From positions 1 to 64,000 of the forward strand of contig NZ_ATYT01000008.1 of assembly GCF_000427825.1 (NCBI RefSeq): a DNA stretch of 64,000 bases, in the 5' to 3' direction. Position 1 is the stretch's first letter; each line of letters starts with the position of its first letter. The notes under the pieces are model-generated. The model made no database searches. It was given only the letters and a program-made list of their open reading frames with translations, and was not told where the DNA came from. The translations under genes and the position numbers were made by a program. The stretch comes from Thermocrispum municipale DSM 44069. GTDB lineage: Bacteria > Actinomycetota > Actinomycetes > Mycobacteriales > Pseudonocardiaceae. Shown here one piece after another: positions 32,991-41,872 of this stretch.

Positions 32991-33701
32991 GTGCCCGGGC
33001 GTCATCACCGCGGGGTGGATCGGACCGTGGCGATTCTCGAGGCGGTCGCCAGGGCACCGAGGGGGCTGACGCTCACCGACCTGGCCCGCACGCTCGACGC
33101 GCCGGTCAGCTCGGTGCAACAGCTGGCGAACGGCTTGGTCGCGGTCGGATATCTGACGATGGCCAACCGCCGCTACGAACTCGGCCCCGGACCGTTCGCG
33201 CTGACCATGGGCCACGACTGGTCGTCGGTGGCGCCGATGTCGCACCAGCTCATCGAGGAGCTGGCGCGCGAACTGGGCTGCGCGATCGTGGTCGGTGTCC
33301 TGGTCGGCGACAACCTGATGTACTTCGACGAGGCGGGCAACGACCCGGCGATCGAGTACTACGCCAAGACCCGCAGCAGGCGGCCGATTCTGCGCAGTTC
33401 CGGCGGCAAGCGGCTGCTCGCCGGACTGCCGGACGACGAGCTGCAGCGCAGGCTGCGGGAGCTCAGCGAGACGCACCCCACGGCGGAGATCGACGCGTTT
33501 CTCCAACAGCTTCCGGACATCCGCCGGACCGGCCTGGCCTTCGGTGACGCACTGCCCGGCATCCTCGCCGTGGCGGCCGGAGTCCCCGGGCGGGACGGCA
33601 GACTGGCAGCGGCCCTGGTGGCGGCGGGGGAGAGTGCCGCCATGGCCGAACGGCTCGAGGACGTCGGCGCGGTCCTGCTGGATCGCGTCAAGAACCTGTG
33701 A
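32991..33701 (+). CDS. IclR-family transcriptional regulator
   Basis: A 236-residue regulator starting at GTG 32991 (AAGGAGAG upstream). The IclR winged helix covers residues 8-70 (VDRTVAILEAVARAPRGLTL; VSSVQQLANGLVAVGYL) and the effector domain follows (GVLVGDNLMYFDEAG; SSGGKRLLAGLPDD). Last gene of the AtuA-like operon. It probably controls the palindrome at 24914-24929 and so its own transcript. Confidence 0.92.
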   Translation: MPGRHHRGVDRTVAILEAVARAPRGLTLTDLARTLDAPVSSVQQLANGLVAVGYLTMANRRYELGPGPFALTMGHDWSSVAPMSHQLIEELARELGCAIVVGVLVGDNLMYFDEAGNDPAIEYYAKTRSRRPILRSSGGKRLLAGLPDDELQRRLRELSETHPTAEIDAFLQQLPDIRRTGLAFGDALPGILAVAAGVPGRDGRLAAALVAAGESAAMAERLEDVGAVLLDRVKNL

Positions 33702-33718
33702 CCCAGCGGTCGAACAGC

Positions 33719-33753
33719 GCGAAGGCGCCCGGGAGACCCGGGCGCCTTCGCGT
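33719..33753. terminator. Hairpin terminator between convergent genes
   Basis: CGCGAAGGCGCCCGGG and its exact complement around an AGA loop make a 16-bp stem. It lies between the IclR stop (33701) and the convergent secreted-protein stop (33769), so it may serve both. Confidence 0.8.
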
Positions 33754-33768
33754 GTGCCGGCGAGCGGC

Positions 33769-34242
33769 TCAGCTGGTGCAGGCGCGCACGCTGCGCGAAC
33801 GCGTCACGCCCTTCCAGTTGATGGTTCCGCGCGCGGTGATGCAGGTGATGCCGGTCGACTTGATGCCCTGCGACTTGGTCGTGGTCGTGCCGCCGCTGTA
33901 GGCCGACAGCCCGCCACCCACCACGCGGATCGTGGTGTAGGCCGACTTGTACTTGGTGCCTCCGGCGTGGAAGAACTGAGCACACTTGCTCTTGCCGCTG
34001 TACCGGTAGACGTTGACGTAGCCGGCGGTGTACTTGCCGGCCTTCACCGCGTAGTGCTTGATCCGCTTGCCGCCGGTCCAGCAGCTGGAGACGGTCTGCA
34101 GCGTGGCGGCCGCGGTCGTGGTGTCGGCCGGGGCGGCCGCCGCCGCGGTCCCTCCGGTCGCCGGCACCGTGAGGGTGAGTGCGGTTGCTGCGAGCATCCC
34201 GATGCCGGCTCGGCGAAGTCGCCCGCGCTTTTCGATGGCCAT
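33769..34242 (-). CDS. Secreted small protein with four cysteines
   Basis: A 157-residue protein with a clear Sec signal peptide (basic start, MLAATALTLTVPATGG, AAAAAPA cleavage region). The mature ~120 residues are rich in Gly, Thr, Ser, Tyr and Lys, with cysteines in SSCWTGG, SKCAQFF, GITCITA and RACTS, enough for two disulfides. Family not recognised; it resembles small exported beta-rich proteins of actinobacteria. The 35-bp repeat array lies behind its start. Confidence 0.75.
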   Translation of the reverse strand: MAIEKRGRLRRAGIGMLAATALTLTVPATGGTAAAAAPADTTTAAATLQTVSSCWTGGKRIKHYAVKAGKYTAGYVNVYRYSGKSKCAQFFHAGGTKYKSAYTTIRVVGGGLSAYSGGTTTTKSQGIKSTGITCITARGTINWKGVTRSRSVRACTS

Positions 34243-34322
34243 GCCGTGTGTGGTTCCTTTCGGTTTCGCAGTTCTTGCGAACAGCAGTTGCCGATGCTAT
34301 GGAGCGAACCGAGGTCGACACG

Positions 34323-34446
34323 GGGATTGGCAGCGAGCGGCCACACCGTTGTATGCCGGGGTCGGCAGCGAGCGGCCACACCGATGTATGCCGGGATTGG
34401 CAGCGAGCGGTTACACCGACGTACGCCGAGGAGAGCAGCGAGCGGT
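34323..34446. repeat. 35-bp tandem repeat, 3 full copies and a partial one
   Basis: Units at 34323-34357, 34358-34392 and 34393-34427, then a truncated copy from 34428. Each contains GGCAGCGAGCGG, then CACACCG or TACACCG, and TGTATGCC or a near form. The array fills most of the gap between the secreted-protein gene (start 34242) and the Nudix gene (stop 34456). The copies differ by a few bases, so the array is not fresh. No coding sense is seen. Confidence 0.85.
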
Positions 34447-34455
34447 CAACTGCGG

Positions 34456-34908
34456 TCAGGCCAGAGGATGGCCGTGCTCGAGATACCGAGGCTGTTCGGC
34501 GTGCGCCGCAGCGCGGATCCGGCGTGCCAGCCGGGCGATGGTGTAGTCCTCGAGCGCGTCCAGTTCCACGTACTGCGCGAGCGAGATCTCGCCGTCGGTG
34601 AAGGTGAACTCGGTGCTCGCGGGCAGCTCACCGCCCTCGAAGACGAAGTTCAGCTTGTCGCCGTCGGCGTCCGAGGGCGCCCAGTCCACCGCGAGCATCC
34701 GGCCGACGACGGCATCGATGCCGAGCTCCTCGACGACCTCCCGGTGTGCCGCCTGGCGCGGTGACTCACCAGGTTGCACGAAACCGCCGGGGATCTCCCA
34801 ATAGTCCTTGTACGTCGTCCGCAACATCAACACGCGCGACGGGCCTCGGTAGAACAGAACACCTGCAGCCACTCGCGGCGTCGCGAACGCGGACTCCGAC
34901 CCACCCAC
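34456..34908 (-). CDS. Nudix hydrolase
   Basis: A 150-residue protein with a full Nudix box at residues 42-64 (GFVQPGESPRQAAH then REVVEELGI), including the REVVEE metal-binding core. It hydrolyses a nucleoside diphosphate linked to another group; candidates include oxidised nucleotides or ADP-ribose compounds, and the sequence does not choose. Stands alone between the repeat array and the NCS1 permease terminator. Confidence 0.92.
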   Translation of the reverse strand: MGGSESAFATPRVAAGVLFYRGPSRVLMLRTTYKDYWEIPGGFVQPGESPRQAAHREVVEELGIDAVVGRMLAVDWAPSDADGDKLNFVFEGGELPASTEFTFTDGEISLAQYVELDALEDYTIARLARRIRAAAHAEQPRYLEHGHPLA

Positions 34909-34949
34909 AACATCAGCGTACGCAGCCGGCCTTGCCGGTGAACGACCGA

Positions 34950-34981
34950 AGGCCCCGGGCGAGCCATGCCGCCCGAGGCCT
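34950..34981 (-). terminator. Hairpin after the NCS1-permease operon
   Basis: AGGCC-C-CGGGCG pairs with CGCCCG-A-GGCCT around an 8-base loop (11 pairs with one mismatch). It is 12 bases beyond the stop of the leftward permease gene. Confidence 0.65.
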
Positions 34982-34992
34982 CCCGGCCGTGA

Positions 34993-36405
34993 TCAGTTGG
35001 TGGCCGTCTCGCGCTCCGGCTCCGGATCAGGTGTGTAGAAGCGGCCTCGCGTTGCCGCGGTCAGCGCGATGTGGATCAGCGGTCCGACGATCATGGCGAT
35101 GAACGACGCGTAGTGCTGCGGATAGATCTCGACGATCCCGAGCGCGCCGACCGCCACCGCGATGCCCAGCGACGCCAGGCCGCACGGGTTCCACTCGCGC
35201 ACCTCACCGACGCGGAACTCGATGTTCTCGCTCCGGCCGAGCTTGAGCAGGCGACGACAGATGAAGTAGTCGGCCAGCAGGATCAGCACCCACGTGTTGG
35301 TCAGCACGCCGGTGATGGCCAGGAACGTGTCCAGGTGGTTCATCACGTTCGTGGCGTAGAAGATCACGCCGAACAGCCAAATCGCGATCATCCACCACGG
35401 GCGACCCGGCCGGAACCCGGTGGCGGCGTCCACACCGCTGGCCAAGGCGATCGACCCGCCGTAGAGGTTCATCACGTTGATCCGGATCTGCGTGATGATC
35501 ACGAACAGCACGCCGCCGATCCCCATCAGGTGCACGAACACGAACCCCGGGTCCTGTGCCTTCTCCGCGCCGAAGTCGCCGAACAGGGTCGCGCCGAGCA
35601 GCGCGCCGAGGAAGATCACGGTGAACATCGGCACGAGTTCCAGCACCATGATCGTCGCCGTGCCGCGATAGCGGATCTGCTGCGAGGCGAACCGGCCGTA
35701 GTCGGTGGCCATCAGGCCCTGAAAGATCATCTGACCGTTGGCCAGGCTCATCGCCGACCACATCGCGGCCGCGCCCGCGGGACCGGTGGCTTCCCAGCCG
35801 AACGGACCGACCACGTCGTGGTTGGCGTCCAGCGACACCAGCGCCCACACCATGAACGCGACGAACAGCGGGAAGCCCCAGGTCTGCAGCGCGGACATCG
35901 CGTACATGCCGCGCCAGACGAACGCCAGGGTCGCCAGCCCGATCACGGCGAAGATGGCGATGCCGCCCGCGGAGTGGATCGGGATGTCGAAGTAGTACGC
36001 CACCGAGTGGGAGACGATCGTGCCCTCGAACAGGAAGTAGTAGACGAAGTTGATCGCGTAGATGAACGACGCGACCGCGGCGCCCTTGCTGCCGAATCCG
36101 AGTCCGCGCGAGATGAGGCCCTGGGACAGACCTTCCCGGCTGGTCATGCGCATGGTGAGGGAACCGATGATGATCGCGCCGAAGAAGAAGTACCCGATGG
36201 GCACCAGCATCATCGGCCAGCCGACCAAGAACGACTGCTGCGCGCCGAACGTGAAGAAGAACATGGCGGTGGCGTTGCCCAGCAGTACCAGGCTGATCGC
36301 GGGGATCGGCCATCGGCGGTTCGGCGGGACGCGTTCGACCGAATAACTCTCGATCTGCTCGTCGAGCGAGGCTTCCGGACCTTTGAACGCAGACAAGATC
36401 GACAT
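34993..36405 (-). CDS. NCS1-family (cytosine/purine/hydantoin-type) permease
   Basis: A 470-residue carrier with about 12 membrane segments. NCS1 features: a VERVPPNRRWP start, PISLVLLGNATAMFFF-like first helix, FTFGAQQSF, SREGLSQGLISRGLGFG and an NPCGLASL region near the C-terminus. The group takes up cytosine, purines, allantoin, hydantoins, uridine or thiamine. It is the last gene of a leftward operon with a secernin-like hydrolase and a glycerate kinase, a set that suggests a nitrogenous or acyl-amide substrate ending in glycerate. Confidence 0.88.
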   Translation of the reverse strand: MSILSAFKGPEASLDEQIESYSVERVPPNRRWPIPAISLVLLGNATAMFFFTFGAQQSFLVGWPMMLVPIGYFFFGAIIIGSLTMRMTSREGLSQGLISRGLGFGSKGAAVASFIYAINFVYYFLFEGTIVSHSVAYYFDIPIHSAGGIAIFAVIGLATLAFVWRGMYAMSALQTWGFPLFVAFMVWALVSLDANHDVVGPFGWEATGPAGAAAMWSAMSLANGQMIFQGLMATDYGRFASQQIRYRGTATIMVLELVPMFTVIFLGALLGATLFGDFGAEKAQDPGFVFVHLMGIGGVLFVIITQIRINVMNLYGGSIALASGVDAATGFRPGRPWWMIAIWLFGVIFYATNVMNHLDTFLAITGVLTNTWVLILLADYFICRRLLKLGRSENIEFRVGEVREWNPCGLASLGIAVAVGALGIVEIYPQHYASFIAMIVGPLIHIALTAATRGRFYTPDPEPERETATN

Positions 36406-36458
36406 TCGTCAGTGCTCCTCGAAGTCGGTGAAACTGCGGCGATCCCCCCTCGGACAGC

Positions 36459-37865
36459 TCACGGGTGGCCGGCTCGCCACCTCGGATCGATCGGCTCATT
36501 CATGTCCGCGCCGAACCCGGTGACGAGTTCGCGCAGCACGCTGGTCGCTTCGGCCGCACAGGCGGCGGAGAACTCGGCCAAGACCGTGGGTTCGGTGGTG
36601 TCCGGCACCGAGTCACGCCACCGGCGCTCGAGCTCGGCGAAACGCTCGCGGACCACCCCGGCGCGTTCGTCGAACGCGCCGGCGCGCGGATCCTTCACCA
36701 CGTCGAGCAGGTGCTGCCACTGCCACCACACCGAGTCGGGGGAGTAGGCGGGCCGGCCGTGCTCGCGCGGATCGAACGATTCCGGCAACCCCGGCTGGTC
36801 GGTCCCGGCAGGCAGGTCGACGCCGACGAACACCGGCAGGTAGACGCTGGTGCACGGGGTGACCGGCGCCCACCACAGCACCACCGGCCGCTCCGGGTCG
36901 TCGTGCAGCTCCACGATGAGCGACGCGGCCGTGTTACCCCACGTGAAGCCAGCCGGGTGCTCGTGCATGCAGATGGTGTGGAAGTCCGGCCGGGATGCGT
37001 CGAAGTACGGCCCGCCGAGGAAGGTGTCCTCCAGGTGGTCGCTCAGCACGGCCCGAACATCCGGGATGGACACTCCGCCGTTCGAGGCGGCGTGCTGCAG
37101 CATCGTCAGGCTCCGCCGGCGCCTGATGTGCGACACCTGCAACGGCGTCTGTGGGTCGGTGTAGGCGTCGGCGACGTCCAGCCGCTCCGGGTCGCGCGTC
37201 CACCAGCCGGATTCCGTGGCCAGCTTGGCCAACCCCGGGCTGGTCAGGTCGGCGTCCGCTCGCGTGCTGATCTCGTTGCTGATCGACTCGACCCCGCTGG
37301 TCAGCCGCCGCGCGGCCCACTCGCGGCCGAACGTCTCCAGCACCCACGCCTCGTGTGGGTCGGCGATCAGGAACGAGTTGTCGTAGGCGCCCTCGGCGTG
37401 CGGCGCGCCGAACGTGGCCGAGCCCCACTGCCCGTACTCGGACAGCAGCCCGGTGATGACGTCCAGGGCTGCCCGGGCGTTCTCGCCCCGCTCCAGGCCG
37501 AGCCGGACCAACTCCATGCCGAGAATGCCCTCGTCACCCGGTTCACCCTTGGTCTCGCGTTCGACCGCTTCCGCCCAGGTCCTGGTGAACAGCGCCTCGT
37601 TGCCGATCACCACCCGGTGCTCGTTGACGCCCATCTCGTAGCCCCAGCACCAGAACGGCGCCGAGCCGACATGAGCGAACGCAGGAGCGTCGGGGATCGT
37701 CACGTACGCCAGCTGCAACGGAGCTCCCGCCGCCCGCGCGGGCACGCTGCGCAGTGGCTGCGTTTCGCCCGCGGGCCGGTCACTGTTCTTGCCGAACAGC
37801 AGGCGTCCGGAGGCCGTGGCATCGGGCAGGGCGACGACGGTGTCACAACTCCATGCGCGCATCAT
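36459..37865 (-). CDS. Peptidase C69/secernin-like N-terminal nucleophile hydrolase
   Basis: A 468-residue protein opening MMRAWSCDTVVALPDATASG. In the C69/secernin family the Cys of the CDT motif (Cys7, or Cys6 from the second ATG) is the N-terminal nucleophile after processing. FGKNSDRP, the family hallmark, follows at about residue 24. C69 enzymes cleave dipeptides or C-N amide bonds. The start ATGATG overlaps the stop of glycerate kinase. With an NCS1 permease downstream, hydrolysis of an imported amide is the best guess. Confidence 0.85.
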   Translation of the reverse strand: MMRAWSCDTVVALPDATASGRLLFGKNSDRPAGETQPLRSVPARAAGAPLQLAYVTIPDAPAFAHVGSAPFWCWGYEMGVNEHRVVIGNEALFTRTWAEAVERETKGEPGDEGILGMELVRLGLERGENARAALDVITGLLSEYGQWGSATFGAPHAEGAYDNSFLIADPHEAWVLETFGREWAARRLTSGVESISNEISTRADADLTSPGLAKLATESGWWTRDPERLDVADAYTDPQTPLQVSHIRRRRSLTMLQHAASNGGVSIPDVRAVLSDHLEDTFLGGPYFDASRPDFHTICMHEHPAGFTWGNTAASLIVELHDDPERPVVLWWAPVTPCTSVYLPVFVGVDLPAGTDQPGLPESFDPREHGRPAYSPDSVWWQWQHLLDVVKDPRAGAFDERAGVVRERFAELERRWRDSVPDTTEPTVLAEFSAACAAEATSVLRELVTGFGADMNEPIDPRWRAGHP

Positions 37866-39013
37866 CGGATGTCCCCGTTCTTCGTCGTGGTCACTGGGAG
37901 ATGGCGGCCCACCAGGCCGCCGGTGGCTTGTGCGATGAGATCCCGCGTCAGGTCAGGGTCGTCGACACAGCGCGGATCGATGCGGTCGATGGCCACCACG
38001 TCGAGGAACGGCGTGGGTTCCGTTTCGGGGAGGTCGAGGCGTCCGACGACCGCCACAGCAGGGATGCCGGTGTCCCGCGCGAGCTCGGCGACGGCGCAGG
38101 GCGCTTTGCCGCGCAGGCTTTGCTCGTCGAGCCGGCCTTCGCCGGTCACCACCAGCCGGGCCCGTTCGAGCTTCGCCGGCGCCTCCAGCAGCTCCAGGAA
38201 GACGGTCGCACCCGACGTGGCCGCACCGCCGAGCAGCATCCCTGCCCAGCCGAGGCCCCCCGCCGCCCCGGCCCCCGGGCGGTGACTCAGTCCACGACGA
38301 CCGAAGGCCGGCTCGGCGACGCTCGCGAGGTGACTCAGGGCGGCGCTGAGCGTACGAATCATCGCGGCGTCGGCCCCCTTCTGCGCGGCGAACATCTCCG
38401 CGGATCCGTCCGGACCGACCATCGGCGTGTTCACATCGCACGCCAACGTCAGCCGCATGTCCGACAGGCGAGGATCCAGGCCACCTACGTCGACGGTGGT
38501 CACCGACGTGAGTGCGCGAGCGTCACCGCTGACCTCAGCGCCGCTTGCGTCGAGCAACCGCAGACCAAGTGCGCGCAACATGCCTGCGCCCGCATCGGTG
38601 TTGGCCGACCCGCCCAGCGCGAGCACCACGTCCGTCGCGCCACGTTCCAGCAGGGCGCGCAGTACAACGCCGACGCCGTAGGACGAAGCCTGTGCAGCTT
38701 CCTCGGGGGAGGGGTGCATGGCGCCCAGACCACAGATGTCCGCGACCTCGACGATTGCGGACGTGCCGGACAGCGCCACGGTGGTGCGACGAGGTGCGTC
38801 CCAAGCGTCGACGGTGTCGACGGACCACGGGGTCCAGCCGGCGCTCAGTGCCGCGTCGACACTGCCGTCGCCGCCATCGGCGATGGGCAGGACGACGGTC
38901 TCGACACCAGACGGGATTCCGCGCTGCATGGCCTGCGCGACGTCCTGGGCACGCAGTGTGCCCTTGAACTTGTCCGGCGCGAGCACCACGCGCGGCACCG
39001 CGGCGTCGCCCAT
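37862..39013 (-). CDS. Glycerate 2-kinase (GarK/GlxK type)
   Basis: A 383-residue protein; ATG 39013 is chosen for its strong AAGGAGGT. Family landmarks: VVLAPDKFKGTLRAQDVAQA, LPIADGGDGSVDAAL, LALGGSANTDAGAGMLRALG, AGAAGGLGWA and LVVTGEGRLDEQS. It phosphorylates glycerate to 2-phosphoglycerate, feeding lower glycolysis. First gene of the leftward operon and divergent from a GntR regulator 105 bases away. Confidence 0.93.
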   Translation of the reverse strand: MGDAAVPRVVLAPDKFKGTLRAQDVAQAMQRGIPSGVETVVLPIADGGDGSVDAALSAGWTPWSVDTVDAWDAPRRTTVALSGTSAIVEVADICGLGAMHPSPEEAAQASSYGVGVVLRALLERGATDVVLALGGSANTDAGAGMLRALGLRLLDASGAEVSGDARALTSVTTVDVGGLDPRLSDMRLTLACDVNTPMVGPDGSAEMFAAQKGADAAMIRTLSAALSHLASVAEPAFGRRGLSHRPGAGAAGGLGWAGMLLGGAATSGATVFLELLEAPAKLERARLVVTGEGRLDEQSLRGKAPCAVAELARDTGIPAVAVVGRLDLPETEPTPFLDVVAIDRIDPRCVDDPDLTRDLIAQATGGLVGRHLPVTTTKNGDIR

Positions 39014-39032
39014 CGCGACCTCCTTCGCAAGA

Positions 39033-39043
39033 TTGTCCGACAA
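39033..39043. promoter_or_regulatory. Possible GntR operator
   Basis: TTGTC-C-GACAA, a perfect short inverted repeat in the gap between the divergent glycerate kinase and GntR genes. It is 20 bases upstream of the kinase start. Short, so the call is tentative. Confidence 0.4.
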
Positions 39044-39118
39044 GTTATCATGACGAGCAATCTCCGCCTAGGGGGTTGGATAAGATAGCCGCGCTGCCGT
39101 GCGTCGAAGGGAACCTTG

Positions 39119-39778
39119 ATGACGATCCGTCTTGCCACGCAATCCGTTGGCGAGGCTCTCGTCGCGTCACTGCGCGAGCGCATCCTGACCGAGGACATCC
39201 CGGCAGGCGTGCCGGTGACCGAGGCGTCGGTCGTGGAGGCCTACTCGGTGGCGCGGCAGACCGCGAAGGCAGCGATCGAGCGCCTCGTCGCCGAAGGGCT
39301 GCTGGAGCGGACGACGCACAAGAGCGCGCGCGTCCCGGTGCTGGACGAGCGGCAGGTGAAGGATCTCTACTTCGCGCGCGGCGTCATCGAGTCCCGCTGC
39401 TACGAGCTATTGGCCGAGGAGGGCAAGGTCAGCTCGGATGCCCAGACCGCTCACGACTCGTTCGCCGCGTCGGCCGAGGGCGACGACCTGCCCAGCATCG
39501 TCTACGAAGACGTCCGGTTTCACCGCGCGCTGGTGGACAGCCTGGACAGCCCGCGGTTGTCCCGCGCGCACGAGCTGATCATCAACGAGATGCGGCTGTG
39601 CCTGGCTCAGGTGCAGAGCCACCAGCTGCTGGATCCGGCCGAGATCGCCCGGGAACACCAGGCGATCCTGGACGCCATCCGCGACAAGGATCCGCGCCAA
39701 GCGGCCGATGCGGGGCTGGCGCATCTGGCGCACGCGGAATCCAAGCTGTTGGCGCACATGGCCGCCGGCAAGGCGTAG
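39119..39778 (+). CDS. GntR-family regulator (FCD subfamily)
   Basis: A 219-residue regulator: winged helix at residues 8-72 (EALVASLRERILTEDIPAGV; a VARQTAKAAIERLVAEGLL recognition region) and an FCD effector domain (DLYFARGVIESRCYELL; DVRFHRALVDS; a late HLAHAE). ATG 39119 has AAGGGA upstream. Divergent from glycerate kinase and likely the regulator of the kinase-C69-permease operon, perhaps sensing glycerate or a related acid. Confidence 0.9.
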   Translation: MTIRLATQSVGEALVASLRERILTEDIPAGVPVTEASVVEAYSVARQTAKAAIERLVAEGLLERTTHKSARVPVLDERQVKDLYFARGVIESRCYELLAEEGKVSSDAQTAHDSFAASAEGDDLPSIVYEDVRFHRALVDSLDSPRLSRAHELIINEMRLCLAQVQSHQLLDPAEIAREHQAILDAIRDKDPRQAADAGLAHLAHAESKLLAHMAAGKA

Positions 39779-39780
39779 CC

Positions 39781-41121
39781 CTACCGGCGTTCGACGCCCA
39801 GCGGATCTTCGTCGTCGGACAGCAGCTTCGGGTACTCCGGCGCTGCGGTGTCGAGCGGTACGACGCCGGACCGCACCAGACCCAGCTGCACCCGCTGGCG
39901 CGAGAACAGTGCGTCCGCGACCCAGTCCAGTGCGACACGAGCACGGTTGCCCGGCATGGCGACCAGGTGGTAGCCGCGGGTGACCACTTTGGCCAGCAGG
40001 CCGGACATCGGGATGTGCAGCGGGTTCGCCGCGGCATCCTTGCCGCCGAGGTCCACCACGAAGCCGAGGTCGCGGTACCGATACCGGCGGGGCGTTCCGT
40101 AGCCGAGCGAAGCCGCGACGTTGCGCCCGGCCACCTTGCCTTGCCGCACCGCGTGCTGCGCGGTCATCGGGCACAGTTCGCCTGGGTCTCGCGGATTCGG
40201 GACGGCGGCCGCGTCACCGCACGCGAAGATGTCCGCAAAACCCGGGACCTGCAGCTGCTCGTCGACCACGAGCCGGCCGTGCACGGTTTCCATCCCGGTC
40301 GATTCGACCAACGGATCGGGTCGCACACCGACGCACCACAGCAGGGTGCGCGTGGGAAGGTCCGTGCCGTCCTGCAGGACGACGCCTTCTTTGGTGGCCT
40401 CGCTGATCGACGTCTCCGTCATCACCTCGACCCCGCGGCGGCGCAGCACGGCGTCCGCCTCCTTCGACATCCGCTCGTCCAGCCCGGGCAGCACCCGGGG
40501 AGCGGTGTCCAGCAACAGCCAGCGAATCGGCTGATCGCTCAGCTCGGGCCGCTGGCGCGCCAGCATGGTGGTGAACAGGTGGCCCTGCGCGGCCACTTCG
40601 GTGCCGGTGTAGCCCGCGCCGACCACGACGAACGTGCAGCGGGCGTCCCGCTCCTGCTGATCGTCGGTGGCCGCGGCCAGCTCGATCTGCCGGGTCATGT
40701 GATCCCGCAGGTAGAGCGCCTCCGGAATGCCACGGAAGCCGTGACCGTGTTCGGCCAGCCCGGGAATCGGCAGCAACTTGTTCACGCTGCCGACCGACAG
40801 GACCAGCTTGTCGTAGGTCAGCGCACGCTTGGTGTTCTCCGGGTCGACGTACGTGAGTTCGTGCGCGTCGGTGTCGACATGACGAACGTCGCCCAGGATC
40901 AGCCGTACGTTGCGCAGCTTGCCCGGCACCGGGATCGCCACGGCACGCGGCTCCACGATGCCCGCGGCCACTTCCGGCAGCAGCGGCAAGTACAGGAAGT
41001 AGTCGGTAGGGTTGACCAGAACGATCTCGACGTGGTCCGGTGACACCTGATCCGCGAGCTCCTTGGCTGCGTTGTATCCGGCGAAGCCGCTTCCCACTAC
41101 CACGACGCGGCGTCGTGCCAT
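39781..41121 (-). CDS. ndh: Type II NADH dehydrogenase-like FAD oxidoreductase
   Basis: A 446-residue flavoprotein starting at ATG 41121 (GGGAGGTGG upstream). The FAD-binding motif is VVVVGSGFAGYNAAKELA, the NAD(P)-binding motif FVVVGAGYTGTEVAAQ, and the second FAD contact FACGDAAAVPNP. Layout and length fit NDH-2, which passes electrons from NADH to quinone at the inner membrane face without pumping protons. A C-terminal amphipathic region (GLLAKVVTRGYHLVAMPGNR) may anchor it. It may be one of several copies. Confidence 0.88.
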   Translation of the reverse strand: MARRRVVVVGSGFAGYNAAKELADQVSPDHVEIVLVNPTDYFLYLPLLPEVAAGIVEPRAVAIPVPGKLRNVRLILGDVRHVDTDAHELTYVDPENTKRALTYDKLVLSVGSVNKLLPIPGLAEHGHGFRGIPEALYLRDHMTRQIELAAATDDQQERDARCTFVVVGAGYTGTEVAAQGHLFTTMLARQRPELSDQPIRWLLLDTAPRVLPGLDERMSKEADAVLRRRGVEVMTETSISEATKEGVVLQDGTDLPTRTLLWCVGVRPDPLVESTGMETVHGRLVVDEQLQVPGFADIFACGDAAAVPNPRDPGELCPMTAQHAVRQGKVAGRNVAASLGYGTPRRYRYRDLGFVVDLGGKDAAANPLHIPMSGLLAKVVTRGYHLVAMPGNRARVALDWVADALFSRQRVQLGLVRSGVVPLDTAAPEYPKLLSDDEDPLGVERR

Positions 41122-41350
41122 GGCCACCTCCCGTTGCCTTTGCTGATTGGCCTTGGCTCCCCAGCGCACGCGAAAGTTCAAACACCGGGCCGTTCGACTG
41201 CGCCGTGAGACCCCGGCGTCCGGGACCTTGGTCAGCTCATCGGTCACGGCACGGCAAACCGGTGTCTTTCCAGCTCACATCGCGTGGCGCGATTCCGATG
41301 AAGGCGACGAACCGGCCGCAGGCGCTGCCGGGGGGACCGGGAGGGAATCA

Positions 41351-41860
41351 GTGCACCGTATCGCCGAGAGCGCGCGCGGAAGTGTGGCGCGCAGACCGAA
41401 GCTGACCGTCGCTGCGGCGGTCGCCGTCGTGGCCGCGGTGTTGTCGGGGTGCGAAACCGCCGGCGAGCAGGGCGCACCGGAACCAGCCGCGTCAACGGCC
41501 ACCACGACGACGACCACGACCGCCGCGAAGCCGAAGGCGCACACCTCGAAGACGAAGCGCCCGGCCCGCACGAAGACCGTCTACGTGCAGCCGCCACGAA
41601 CCAAGACGGTCTACGTCCCGCAGCAGTCTTCGCGCACCCCGGCCTCCGAGCAGTGGTACGCGCAGCCGGAGTGGATCGACTCGCAGCCGTGGATCGAGAT
41701 CACCCCGGCGGCAGGGCAGACGCCGTGCCAGTGGCTGTACGCCAACGGCTACTCCTACCCGGAGGCCTTCGCCGCATGGGCCCAGCGCGGCTACCCACCG
41801 AACTGGTCGGCGACCAACGACGGATATCCGTGCCAGCGGTCCTACGGCATGCAGAACTGA
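41351..41860 (+). CDS. Small secreted lipoprotein
   Basis: A 169-residue protein from GTG 41351 (GGGAGGGA upstream), with a signal and lipobox (VLSGCETA). Then comes a Thr-rich linker, a repeated RTKTVYVQPP/RTKTVYVPQQ segment, and a C-terminal ~65-residue domain with two cysteines (TPCQWLYANGYSYPEAFAAW; GYPCQRSYG). No family recognised. The C-terminal domain resembles small exported actinobacterial domains of unknown function. Divergent from ndh. Confidence 0.75.
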   Translation: MHRIAESARGSVARRPKLTVAAAVAVVAAVLSGCETAGEQGAPEPAASTATTTTTTTAAKPKAHTSKTKRPARTKTVYVQPPRTKTVYVPQQSSRTPASEQWYAQPEWIDSQPWIEITPAAGQTPCQWLYANGYSYPEAFAAWAQRGYPPNWSATNDGYPCQRSYGMQN

Positions 41861-41872
41861 ACCGGCACCGAC

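Noticed and set aside
36465-38285. Rightward frame of 606 codons
   Set aside because: Mirror of the C69-type hydrolase and glycerate kinase genes.
39076-41043. Rightward frame of 655 codons
   Set aside because: Out-of-frame reading of the GntR gene followed by the mirror of ndh.
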